The notes under the pieces were generated by a model. The model saw only the letters and a program-made list of their open reading frames with translations, did not search any database and was not told the DNA's origin. The translations under genes were made by a program, and so were the position numbers. Below are positions 11,458-21,641 of a stretch of 64,000 nucleotides of DNA, in pieces (the stretch's first letter is position 1; each line of letters opens with the position of its first letter). The stretch comes from Coriolopsis trogii (Eukaryota; Basidiomycota; Agaricomycetes; Polyporales; Polyporaceae), in contig JAHYIO010000023.1 of the NCBI GenBank assembly GCA_020543525.1, positions 310,001 through 374,000 of the forward strand, given 5' to 3'.

Positions 11458-13065
11458 ATGTCCAGACCGACACGATCACAGAAGGCACCTCAGGCCTCCC
11501 AGTCGAGAGCGCCGCGTGCGACACAGGGCGGTGGCCGCTCGCGGCGGGCACGGGTGGAGAATGTGGAGGAAGAGGAAGAAGAGGAGCGGGTCGGCGCGGG
11601 TGAGGACGAGTCTGGGGAGGAGGATAAGGCGCAGGGGGTGAGTTGTTCTGCGGCGTCTTCGTGTTCCCCAATAGTGCTGTCGCAACGTGCGATCTTGCGC
11701 TGGTACTGACGACGCTCTTCGCTCTGGCAGGAGCTCGAGAGGAAGGCGCGGGACTTGGTGCGCTTGGCGCTGTTCCATGAGCAGAGGCGCGTCCCGCTCA
11801 GGAGGGACGAGATCACGAAGAAGGGTGAGTGGGTTGGAATGCTTAGGCGGCTCTTTGGATATGTGCTGAATACGGTGCCCCCCTCTCCCCTCCTCCCCGT
11901 CTCACGCACATACGCGCTCTATTGATAGTGCTGGGGTCGAGCAGCCGGGCGTTCGCGGCTGTTTTGCAGATCGCGAATGGGATATTGAAGAACACGTTCG
12001 GGATGGAGCTCATTGAGCTCCAGGCGATGCCGTCGGACAAAGACATGAGCGAGAAGGACGCGGAGATGCTGAAGAACACCGGCGTGAAGAAGAAAGGTCC
12101 GTTCGCGCATACATATTCTCTACGACCCCACGCTTTGTACACCTATGTGTAGCGTCGCGTGTACATGCATGATGTTCGAGTCGGTACTGACCTGACTGAC
12201 TGACGCATACACGTACTTCACAGCCGCTGCGTCCGGCACAAAGTCGTACATCCTCCGCTCGACGCTCGACGCGGCCCTCATCGAGCTCGCGTGCTCCCCC
12301 GACCCGGAGATCCGCGAGCTAGAGCAAACAGAGAACAGAGACGAGAACGAGGAGCTCGCGGAGGACGACAACCCGGTCTGCACGCGCTCGACGGGCAGCA
12401 TCCTCGCGTGGCACAGCGCAGACCAGCTCCCCTCCGTCGGCATCCTCTACGTCGTCCTCGCCCTCATCCTCGTCGAGGGCAGGTCCGTCAGCGACCGTAC
12501 GTCCCCCCCCTTCCTTCCTCCCTCCATCGCTGTCTAGTGTCGCCGGGCAGTCCGCCACCGCAATTCTCTGACTCTCCTCCCTGCAGACGACCTCCGCTCG
12601 CTCCTCAAACGGCTCCAGCTCCCGCCCAACGCGCCCATCCCGCTCAGCAGCCAGGCGACGAACCAGTCGCTGACCATCGACGCCTACCTCGCCCAGCTCG
12701 TCCGCCAAGGCTACCTCGACAAGCTCCGCATCGGCACCGGCCCAGGCAAGGGCCCCGGCACCAAGCGCGCGCGCCCGACGCAGAGCCAGGTCCCCACCGG
12801 CGGCGGCGGTGGGGACGACGCACATCTGCAGGCGTTCGAGTGGCGGTGGGGCCCGCGCGCGCTGGGCGAGATCGGGGAGCGGGCGGTCGCGCAGTTCGTT
12901 GCGGAGTTTATGGCGGGGCTGCCGGGGGGTGCGGACTCGGACGGGGAAGAGGATGGGGTCGGGGCGGCGGTGGACGCGCAGACGCAGAAGCGCGTCGAGA
13001 TCGTGTTCAAGGGGATTGAGCGCGCCGCTGCGGGGGGCGAGCTGTTTGAGGTCAAGTCGGCGTAG
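11458..13065 (+). CDS. NSE3: NSE3, MAGE-domain subunit of the SMC5/6 complex
   Basis: The product is a MAGE-homology protein of the SMC5-SMC6 complex, which acts in DNA repair and replication-fork stability. With NSE1 and NSE4 it forms the kleisin-bound subcomplex. The N-terminus is basic and then strongly acidic (a run of Glu, EEEEEEE-type, about residues 35-50). Next come the helical MAGE blocks: ELERKARDLVRLALFHEQRRVPLRRDEI, then VLGSSSRAFAAVLQIANGILKNTFGMELIEL, the most diagnostic segment. YILRSTLDAALIEL, SVGILYVVLALILVEGRSVSDHDLRSLLKRL and LTIDAYLAQLVRQGYLDKLRI form the second winged-helix half, followed by FEWRWGPRALGEIGERAVAQFVAEFM. The end is FEVKSA and TAG (13063-13065). There are about five short introns. 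Confidence 0.9.
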
Positions 13066-13768
13066 GACGACTGGGGTTTGGCTCTTGGTATGTTATTGCT
13101 CATGATGTAAGTAGTCGTATATGGGGCGCGCTTGATTGCTGCGCACACGACGACGAATGTACGACTACGGATGATTAGGGCTGTTGGACGAAGCGTCCGA
13201 TAGTACATGAACCCGTTGGCCTTGTGTGAACTGGTGTGGACCGTGGCTGCTCTGCGTAGGGCCTCTGTTCCTTGCAGCATGCTACGTTGGCCAAGTAAGT
13301 TGGGAAGGTATTGTGAATGCCTACATGCTGGTTCTAACATCCTCTCGGGAACGTTGTGTGGCCAGGTAGAAATTGAGACCGCTAATGGGCGCCTACTTCG
13401 TGTCGATTAGCCACCACGAACCAAATGGTGTGGCATACCTCTTCTACCCGATGTCCACGATACACTAGTATGCACCCTTGCAGACACTCCGAGAATCGTC
13501 TATGTCACATATATCCTCCCCGCCTAACAGAAAGCAATCCAAGCCGACGACACGAATCATTTGCATCCGCGGCCTCGGTGCCCTCCCCTCTCGACAAGCT
13601 TGCGATGTCGTGGCTCGAGAATTCCAGATTGCTACACAAGACAAGACAAGAGTCAGTCTGATTATGGGAAGCTCGTGGAGCTGGACAAAATGTATATGGG
13701 CTGCTGTTTCGTCTGCACCTGTGGGTTTGGCAGGCTTGAGTGAAGGATGCCATGAGGTACTGACCGCG
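13066..13768. other. Convergent intergenic stretch at the left edge of the FunK1 island
   Basis: About 700 bases lie between the stops of NSE3 (+) and FunK1 copy 1 (-). Only short open frames are present. It presumably carries both 3' ends; no terminator motif can be defined by eye. Confidence 0.4.
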
Positions 13769-16422
13769 CTATTTGCGTAACGTCCGGGACGACCTCGCGG
13801 GACGGCGAGAAGTTGGACCAGGCCTGGTAGCTTCCCCTGTGAGTAGCGTTATAGGCAGCTCGGCCTTCTTCACCTGATCGCGTATCCTCAGACTTCGCCG
13901 AGGGCCGACTGGTGGCGGAGGTTGTGGTGGCGGGGACAGTGGCAACAGCGGCTGTGGGGATCTTGCAGACGGAGCGACGATTGAGAAAACCCTGGAATCG
14001 GCTTCGCTGAGGTCGTCGGCCCTTCTGTGCGGCACGACGCAGCCGTACGAGAGATGACTGTGAATAGTCACGTCATCCTGGTAATACTCGCCAGTGGAGC
14101 GAGGGTGATCGTGAGTGCACCTGTCGTCGCGGTCGAGAGTATGCGTCTTGAGGAACTCTGACCATGCCTCGGCCAACTTCTCCAGTGTCCACGTATTCAC
14201 TACTCCGCTCCGGTCAGGCATTGGTGCCAACTTGTGTTCCCCAGCGGAAGGCCTCGGGCGATGGTCAGTCGCAAGACGACCCGGCCACAGCAACTTGTTT
14301 GTACAGTTGATCCACTCGCCAATCGCCGGGGGGAAATCGACCGAGGCAGTGTAGATGCGACTGTATGCATTCGCCATTTTGCCTATACCGCCGTGCCCTT
14401 CGGGTCCAACTCGTGCGCGATATTCGAAGAGGTCGGTTATCGTTTGTTCCAACATGCTCTTGTGGAGGCTGTGAGGCAACCAGAGGAAACAGCAGTAAAG
14501 GACGACATAGAAAACAGACTCCATGTCGTCTTCGATAGTTTGCTGCCGCTCCGGACCATGGGGATCCAGCATTGCGGACGACATAAACTCCCATGTACCC
14601 TGTACGTTATCGCATGAGCCGTCTCTCCATAAGAAGCTCAGGGATCACTTACCGCACGCCCTACCAGGAGGGACGCTCCAGAATCGTCGACCGGACATGA
14701 AGCATCCCAGTCGATCAGGAATCCCTTGCGTCTATTACAGCCGGCCTCCTTCACAAGAATGATATTATTGAGGCTGATGTCACGATGAAGACGCGAGTCC
14801 TTCCAGTAGGCGTCCGTTATCGCTATGAGAGCACATGAGAAGTGCATTGGAGTGAGAACATCAGGACGGACCGCTTACCTTGTAGTACATCATGAGCTGC
14901 GTAAAGCAATTCCTCGCTCCCCCGAAAACTCTTCAAACCGTATCCAACCGTCTGTAGGACCAGACGATAATGGACGCGCTTCCTGATGACAGGGCGTTTG
15001 CCTCTGACCTTGCAGGCCCAAGGTCTTTTCTGAAACTCGTCTGTTGTAGTGACCTGGAATTCAGATACTGACTGTTGTTAGTGGCGTGAGTGGAAGATGC
15101 GCGATATACAACTCACATTGGAATTGTCGCTCTTCCTCGGGGATGAAGTCTGGAACATCACCATGTTGGCCTACTATGGGTATGTTCCGCACTCCATGTT
15201 GATTCATCCTAAGCAATGTTCCACCCTCTATGCCACGTACGCGCCAAGTATCTTTCAGGAAGACGACGCGACCCGTCAGAACGTCGACCGCCCAGAACCC
15301 TTTCGTGCCCCTACCAACGAGGAGGAGTGGCACTATGACAGGACGCGAAACAAGATATCGGCGTATGGTGTTCCCATTGGCTACTTCGCCTTGACTGAGT
15401 ACGTGGATGGCAACGACATGTCCTAGTTGGTAATGCTCGGAGACCGCGTGATCCAATTCCGCACCCTCGAGGGAGAGTTGAGACCGCACATGGTCCTTGA
15501 CAGCTTCATGAAAGAAGACCTCCTCTTCGGCTGACGCCGGTTGTACGGTAGGGTCGTGACCACGTCCTGCGTCCGGAATCTGAGAGAACCGCCAAAGAAA
15601 CTCGCATAAGACTTCTGGTTTGGAACGGATATCGAACGACTCGGACATGACACAGCCCTCGCGGTCCCACTTGAAAATGCGAGCATGTGAGCCATACAGT
15701 GCGATAGAGAATACGCAAACACGACATTGTCGCGCTAGGATCTCTGTGGCGTAAGCGATTTGTTGCCCAAACGCCCTGTCGGCACCGCGAGCGGTGGTAG
15801 CAAAATCGTGGGACATGCGAGCCTCGTCGGTGGCGTCAACGGGAGGATCGACGAATGGGTCAAGGCAGGGATCGGCGGCGACTTCAATGAAGAGTTCAGC
15901 GTAGCCAAGCTCTGTACGGGAGAGGGGGTCGGATTGACGGACTTCGTCCAGGTTTTCGGGTCGGTAGAGGCAGATGTGAGGGCGCATGTGCCCTAATTGG
16001 TGGGGATAGGGTGATCGAGCCGACGCGTTGTCAAATACAAAGCCAGGACACCTGCTCTTGTATGTTGTGGACTTGTTCAAAGCGGCTAGCTTTACAGAGC
16101 GTGTTCGGTCAGTAGTCAGTGACGCCACGACATGCATGCCGTGGGTGCTTACCAGAGGCATGTATATCTCCAACGGGCTATCACCACGAAGGGGTACAGA
16201 TGCAAAAGCATTTGTGCTTGACAACATCGCCGTCTTGTCGCATGACTTGTCGTATGGGCGAAGGAAGTAGTGTATGAAATCCACGACGGGCATAGGGCCG
16301 ACGGTCCAGTTCCAAGATTCCTTAATATCGTGCCTATTGCGAGCGTCCGCTCCCGGGGCCTCAAAACCTTTCATTCTGTTCCGGTGCGGGTCGAATGAGA
16401 GCGGTGTGTTGTAGACAGGCAT
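13769..16422 (-). CDS. FunK1-family protein kinase, copy 1
   Basis: This is a fungal-specific FunK1 kinase. The ATG at 16422 gives MPVYNTPLSFD, aligned with copies 2 and 3; an upstream in-frame ATG at 16449 is less likely. The N-terminal module contains WTVGPMPVVDF, CPGFVFDNASAR, RPHICLY, AELFIEVAADP and FGQQIAYATEILARQ, a pattern like a PD-(D/E)XK fold but with His in place of Asp and Ala in place of Lys. The kinase N-lobe has GFWAVDVLTGRVVFLKDTWRV (likely catalytic Lys in LKD). The catalytic loop is LHRDISLNNIIL with both Asp and Asn intact, and the metal-binding motif is FLIDWDAS. The C-lobe has DDMESVFYVVLYCCFLWLP and the HDHPRSTGEY block. The tail is basic (GPRRSLRIRD, then TRPGP and SRTLRK), like a nuclear signal. 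About six introns, no breaks. It is the closest relative of copy 2, which it faces head to head. Confidence 0.88.
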
Positions 16423-17309
16423 GAGAGGATGCGAACAGACGGATTGCAATCTACCCCAGAGAAGATGTTGAGCGAGCGGAGATCAGATAGGAGTCGTCGA
16501 GGTCGTGGGCAAGGTCAAGGTCCTAGTTGTTTCATAGTTGTGGGTGGCGAGTTGAGTTTCAGCCAACGCGCTCCTGCTTCGCAGCCACTGGGCCGGCGCG
16601 CGCACGAGCGCTCTCTGGATCTGCTCACAGTTTCAGACTCAACAGAACCGCGATAAACACAAACACTCACGCAAGTATCAGCGCAACTCTGCGCACCACT
16701 GCATCCGACAGCTCCAGGAACCTCAGGATGCCCATAGGGACGGATGGGTGAGCATGATGTCCGCACTCCGGATCCAGCGCTCCGCCCACGCGCGTGTACT
16801 AGCCCATAGCGGCGAGCATGAGCGCGACGGCATCATTCGTGCCATTCCGACAAAAGGAGACCGTCGTTTCGTTTTCGTGAATGTCTGATGTTGATTTTGG
16901 CGGAGTATCTGTGAGTGAATCATCGAAGGCCATGAGCACATCGTAGCCTACTAGTAGTCGAGTCCACCGCTCGCGCAGCAAAGAGCTGTCCCATATTTGT
17001 ATAGCATCGTCGTATTGTCGGCAGGATGTGTACCGCTGGTTTGTTGACTTGAACGAATGAAAAAGAGAAAATCTGTGACTGTCACTTAAGTTCAATTGGT
17101 GGAGAGCTCAGAGGTGGTGTTGCACGCCGGTCGGAGATCAGCGAAAGACTGTATGGGCGCTCAATAGGATACACGTGAGGAGCGGTTGTGGGATTGACAC
17201 GGTTGAATCACGTCGACACGCTGTGGACATACGACTCCGAGACACTCTAGCTTTGCTCCTCACCCGCCAGCTTGGCTGCGTCGTCTCCCTTGCTCGTGCT
17301 AGGTCCACA
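16423..17309. promoter_or_regulatory. Divergent promoter region between FunK1 copies 1 and 2
   Basis: These 887 bases separate the start codons of two closely related, oppositely oriented FunK1 genes, so both must be driven from here. I see no TATA box close to either ATG and no supported gene inside. An in-frame extension of copy 2 upstream (from 17175) is open but not matched in the other copies. Confidence 0.5.
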
Positions 17310-19931
17310 ATGTCGCGCTCGAGCAATCCAATCTACAATGCACCGCTGGCCTTCGACCAGAACCTCAACAAGGTCAAGGGTTTCGAACCTCAGGGCGCGG
17401 AGGGCCGCAACAGGCATGATGTTCAGGACTCGCGGGAATGGACTGTGGGTCCTATGCCTATCTCAGATTTTTTGGAGAACTTCCTCCTTCCATACGACAA
17501 GGATTGCGATAAGAACGCGATGAAGTCAAGCTGGAAGGCGTTCAATTCTGTGCCCCCCTGGGGCGACAAGCCATCTGACATTTATGTCCCTCTGGTGAGC
17601 CACGCACACGTCTGTCGGGAAACATCTCTGAGGTATAGTCCCAAGGTGAAAGCGTTGAACATATCTACGAAGCACAAAAGTAGATGTCCTGGTTTTGTCT
17701 TTGACAATGCATCCGCGCGGTCACCTCATCCCCACCAGCTAGGATTCATGAAGCCCCATATCTGTGTCTATCGGCGGGAAACCCTCGACATCATCCGTCA
17801 ATCTGACCCCCTTTCCCGTACAGAGCTTGGTTATGCCGAACTCTTTATCGAGGTCACGGCCGATCCCTCCCATGACCCGTTCGTCGACCCTCCCGGGAAT
17901 GTGTCCGAGGAAGCTCGCGCGGCCCACGACTTCGTCCTCCAGCCCGAAGACGAGAGATTGGCGCGCTCCATTGATAGGTCATTCGGGCAACAGATCGCCT
18001 ACGCGACTGAGATCATGGCCCGTCAGTGTCGTACATGTGTCTATTCAATCGCACTGTCAGGCTCTCGCGCCCGCTTCCTCCGGTGGGACCGCCAGGGCTG
18101 CATCATCACTGAGTCGTTCGACATACGGGCTCAACCAGAATTTCTCTGTGACTTCCTATGGCGCTTTTCCACTACCAGCAATGGTGGACGCGGGCATGAT
18201 CCCACAGTCCAAGTTGCTTCAGCTGTTGACGAGGAGGTCTTTCTTAAGGCGATCAAGGAGTATGTGCGAATCCAGCTTGAGGTTGACGGTGAAGAGCTGA
18301 CGAGGGCGGTATCCGAGCATTATCAGCCCGGACACGTCTTCGTCGTTCACGTCCTCGCCCAGGATGCTGTTGCAAATGCAAACACAATGCGCCAGTACTT
18401 CGTCTCCCGTCCTGTCATTGTGCCCTTCACCCTGGTGGGTAGAGGTACGAAAGGATTTTGGGCAGTCGACGCATTGACCGGGAAGGTCGTGTTCCTGAAG
18501 GATACCTGGCACATTCGCGGCATTGAAGGTCTGAACCTTGCGAGGATGAATCAGCGCGGTGTGCGCAACATCCCGTCGCTAGAGTCTCACGGCGATGTTC
18601 CCGACGTTCTCCCAGAAGAGGGGCGCAAGTTGGAGTGTGAGTCGATATAGTATTGTTCCTTGTCCTATGCTCCCGCTCATGCCATACAGTATCTGAATTC
18701 CAGAGCACCATGACGGACGAGTTCTGCGAAGACTCGTGGGCGTGTAATGTCAGGGGTCAAAAGGTGGAAGTCCTCAAGCGAGTGCACTATCGGTTGGTGC
18801 TCGGAACAGTCGGGTACGGGTTAAAGACTTTCCGAGGAAGCGAAGAGCTGCTCCATGCGACTTATGATGTTCTACAAGGTATGCACTCCGACATCCTATC
18901 TGTCTTGATATGGCTCAGCCGAGAATTTGTTGTCAGCTATGGCCGACGCGCTCAACAAGGACTCGCGTCTCCATCGAGATGTCAGTGTCAATAATATCAT
19001 TCTCGTCAAGGAACCGGACCGTCGTGTTCGCCGAGGCTACTTGATTGATTGGGATGCTTCAAGTCCGGTGGATGAATCGGAGGCATCGGTCTTTATTGGA
19101 CGTGCCGTGAGTGATTCATGTTTCACGCGCGACTCAGTCGGTGGCTGACCCGGCGTTATCTAGGGGACATGGGAGTTCATGTCGCACGCGTTGCTGGATA
19201 CTTCAGGGCTGCGACGGCAATCGACTATCAAGGATGACTTAGAGTCTCTGCTCTATGTTGTCTTGTACTGCTGCTTTCTCTGGCTGCCCCACGGTCTTCC
19301 ACCCTGGACGCTGGAAAACACTATTGCTGGATTCTTTGAATTTCGAAGTGAACTGTCAGGCACGATCTATGGCGGGTCAGGCAAGACGGCGAACATGATG
19401 GCTCGCCTGTACACCATGTACGCAGACTTTCCTCCTCCGGTCAAGTGTTGGGTCGATTGCGTCTCCGACCTCTACTGTCCAATACGCGGCGAAGAGGATG
19501 CCGAGAGAGTCAAGAACTGCACAGGGACGCACCACACTTATCCCTCCAGAGAGAGACGAATGTGGACGTTGGAAGCTGTCGACAAGTTCTGGTCCGAATT
19601 CCTGCAGACACACACGCTGGACCCCCGCGACAGAGTCACTCACGACCATCCTCGATCCACTGGCGTCTACGACACCAACGACACACCCCCAAGTCACCCA
19701 TCATATGGTTGTGCTGTACCACAGAAACGCACAATTGAAGGCGGCGGTGAAGATTTGCAGCCACGAAAGCGGATCCGAACCAGCAAACCCTCACCTCTAT
19801 CTATTCCCAGGCGTAGTCCAAGAAAACATAGCCGTCTGGCGGCGGCCAGCACACCGTCGAACACGCAGACTAGCAAATTGCAGACTCGGCCCGGTCCAAG
19901 GAAGGTGTCACGGACATCTCGCAAATCATAG
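17310..19931 (+). CDS. FunK1-family protein kinase, copy 2
   Basis: This paralogue of copy 1 lies on the opposite strand. The ATG at 17310 gives MSRSSNPIYNAPLAFD. The N-terminal module has WTVGPMPISDFLENF, CPGFVFDNASARSPHP, KPHICVY, AELFIEVTADP (ExK degraded to ExT) and FGQQIAYATEIMARQC. The kinase domain has GFWAVDALTGKVVFLKDTWHI, LHRDVSVNNIIL (Asp and Asn intact) and YLIDWDASSPV. The C-lobe has KDDLESLLYVVLYCCFLWLP and HDHPRSTGVY. The C-terminal ~60 residues are strongly basic and Ser/Pro-rich (RKRIRTSK, RRSPRKHSR, TRPGPRKVSRTSRKS), suggesting nuclear location. Stop TAG is at 19929-19931. Introns sit at the same places as in copy 1, for example after IYVPL and before GTWEFMSHALL. The function of FunK1 kinases is not known in general; expansion in mushroom-forming fungi is established. 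Confidence 0.9.
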
Positions 19932-21641
19932 CTGGTGTCGGTAAGTTTTTCTCCCTCTTGTGACGGTTTCCTGACATGTCTTGATTGCATAAACATTCAC
20001 TTTCTCGCTTAGATGTTCTGTTCTTGTTGCCGCACAACACAAGGCTTACTGGTGCTGAGCCTGCGCTATCCCATTACGTCTCCGGTCTGCCCCGCTGCTA
20101 CCACCTCTCTTGCGCTCAGGTCTGTGGGCAAGCATATTGAACGAATCGCGGAACATACGTCGTTCAGGTTCATGGTCGCACAACGCACTTGCCCACCAAG
20201 TTCCCTCGCGCGAACCCCCTATCTCCCCTACCAAGCCTCGCGGGCAGCAATCATCGACCTCGGCATCCTCATCGCACCACGACTCCTCTGACAACGAAGA
20301 GGACGAAGTGTGAAAGCGAATCAAGTGAGTGTTTTGAAAACACGACACTCTCCCGCTCCTACATCTGCCCCTCAACAAGGACGATAGCCTTCCAAGCGCT
20401 CTGGATCCATATTGCGGCAACATTCGATGGTCTCGAGCCTCCTTCCAAACCTAGCGACACAGAAGGCGACATAGCTTGGGCGGAGCGTTTCTTGAAGTAG
20501 GTGTTTGTCGTTATGGTGCTGGATTGTTGAACTCACATCAACGTGGCGCTCTCACAGCTAACGGCTTGGCGATGATTAGTCTTCCTCTTCTCCATCCACC
20601 CCCCAGCTTGAGAGACCCAAAGATGCTTCGTTCACCAGCACTCCTTCCGCACCACCCTCACTTCGCCAGTTCAGGGCTTCAGCACGTACAACCCTGTCAT
20701 CTCCTCCATGGATGTCAAAGTGAGTGGCAGTGAAGATGACGTATTTGCAAACGCAGGTCTCGAACCCACTCCTCTCGGACCCCAAGACGTCCGAGCGCGC
20801 TTGACTCGCATGAATACTGTGTCCGCGCGAGAGCACGACCCCGACTTCAGCAGGGAGTCGTTCCAAATCACATCGGACGTACTTTATCCTTGGCAACAAG
20901 CCATACCACTGGTCCATCGCTCTCAAGTAGCAACAGCGTGGAAGCTCCGCCCAATGAAATCCTTCGTGGACCACGCGCTCGTCCCCCCTCGATTTGCAGG
21001 CGTGACAACGCTAGCACTCAAGAGGGCTCACCATCAGAACAACCGTGCCTATCTCATAGTCCGCCCACCGTAACCGTCGTTACCAGCGTCGGAGGAGTTC
21101 ACGCGAGAAGCCGCGACCCGTCCTACGGGAGGCTTTCAGCAACATACGGCAGTCGCGGCAGCATCGCCGCATCGGTTCTCGTTCGTCCGCATTTTCTGAA
21201 GACGACAGCGCCGCTGTGACCAGAGCGCTGACCTGTCAAAGCTCGCCGGTCCTTCTACCACATCCTCGAAACCGGACGTGCAACCCCGGAAACGGTCGAC
21301 TAGGCCCGGGCAAGGACCCGCGGCAAGGAGAACACCCCCAGTCCTCCACCTGCAGGCCGCGCCTCACCAGGCCCGTCTCTTCTTACTCTGGCCACGCCTG
21401 TTTTAGGCTGCGGCGAGCGCTCGCCTCCCGGAGGCTCAAAGCCTGTTATTCTGTTGAGATGGGGGTGGACATCGGAGCCTCTGTTCTCGGCACTTACTAG
21501 AGATCGCGCTTGCGATCCAGCGACAACACGTAGTCTCTCAGCTTGAATGCCATCGATACAGTTGAAGTGATGCTTAGTTGTACAACGAGATACTACAAAA
21601 ACAGATAGTCGCAGAACGTGTGTCGCATGAGTCCCAATAAA
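19932..21641. other. Spacer within the FunK1 island with Ser/Pro-rich coding-like fragments
   Basis: No conserved domain is visible. Several + strand stretches look like exons of a disordered protein: about 20110-20300 (SSTSASSSHHDSSDNEEDE), 20580-20720 (SSSSPSTPQLERPKDASF, with a GTGAGT donor at its end), 20890-21190 (GPSLSSSNSVEAPP, STQEGSPSEQP) and 21240-21380 (STTSSKPDVQPRKRSTRPG). I could not join them into one frame, so this may be a fast-evolving gene or a decayed one. The TRPG-type basic segment recalls the tails of FunK1 copies 1 and 2. Confidence 0.35.
21412..21425. repeat. Perfect 14-bp palindrome
   Basis: GGCGAGCGCTCGCC is its own reverse complement. It lies in the spacer between FunK1 copies 2 and 3. 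It could be a protein-binding site or a chance GC-rich palindrome. Confidence 0.5.

Noticed and set aside
17175..17309. Upstream extension of FunK1 copy 2
   Set aside because: It is open in frame but has no counterpart in copies 1 and 3, whose starts align with the ATG at 17310.
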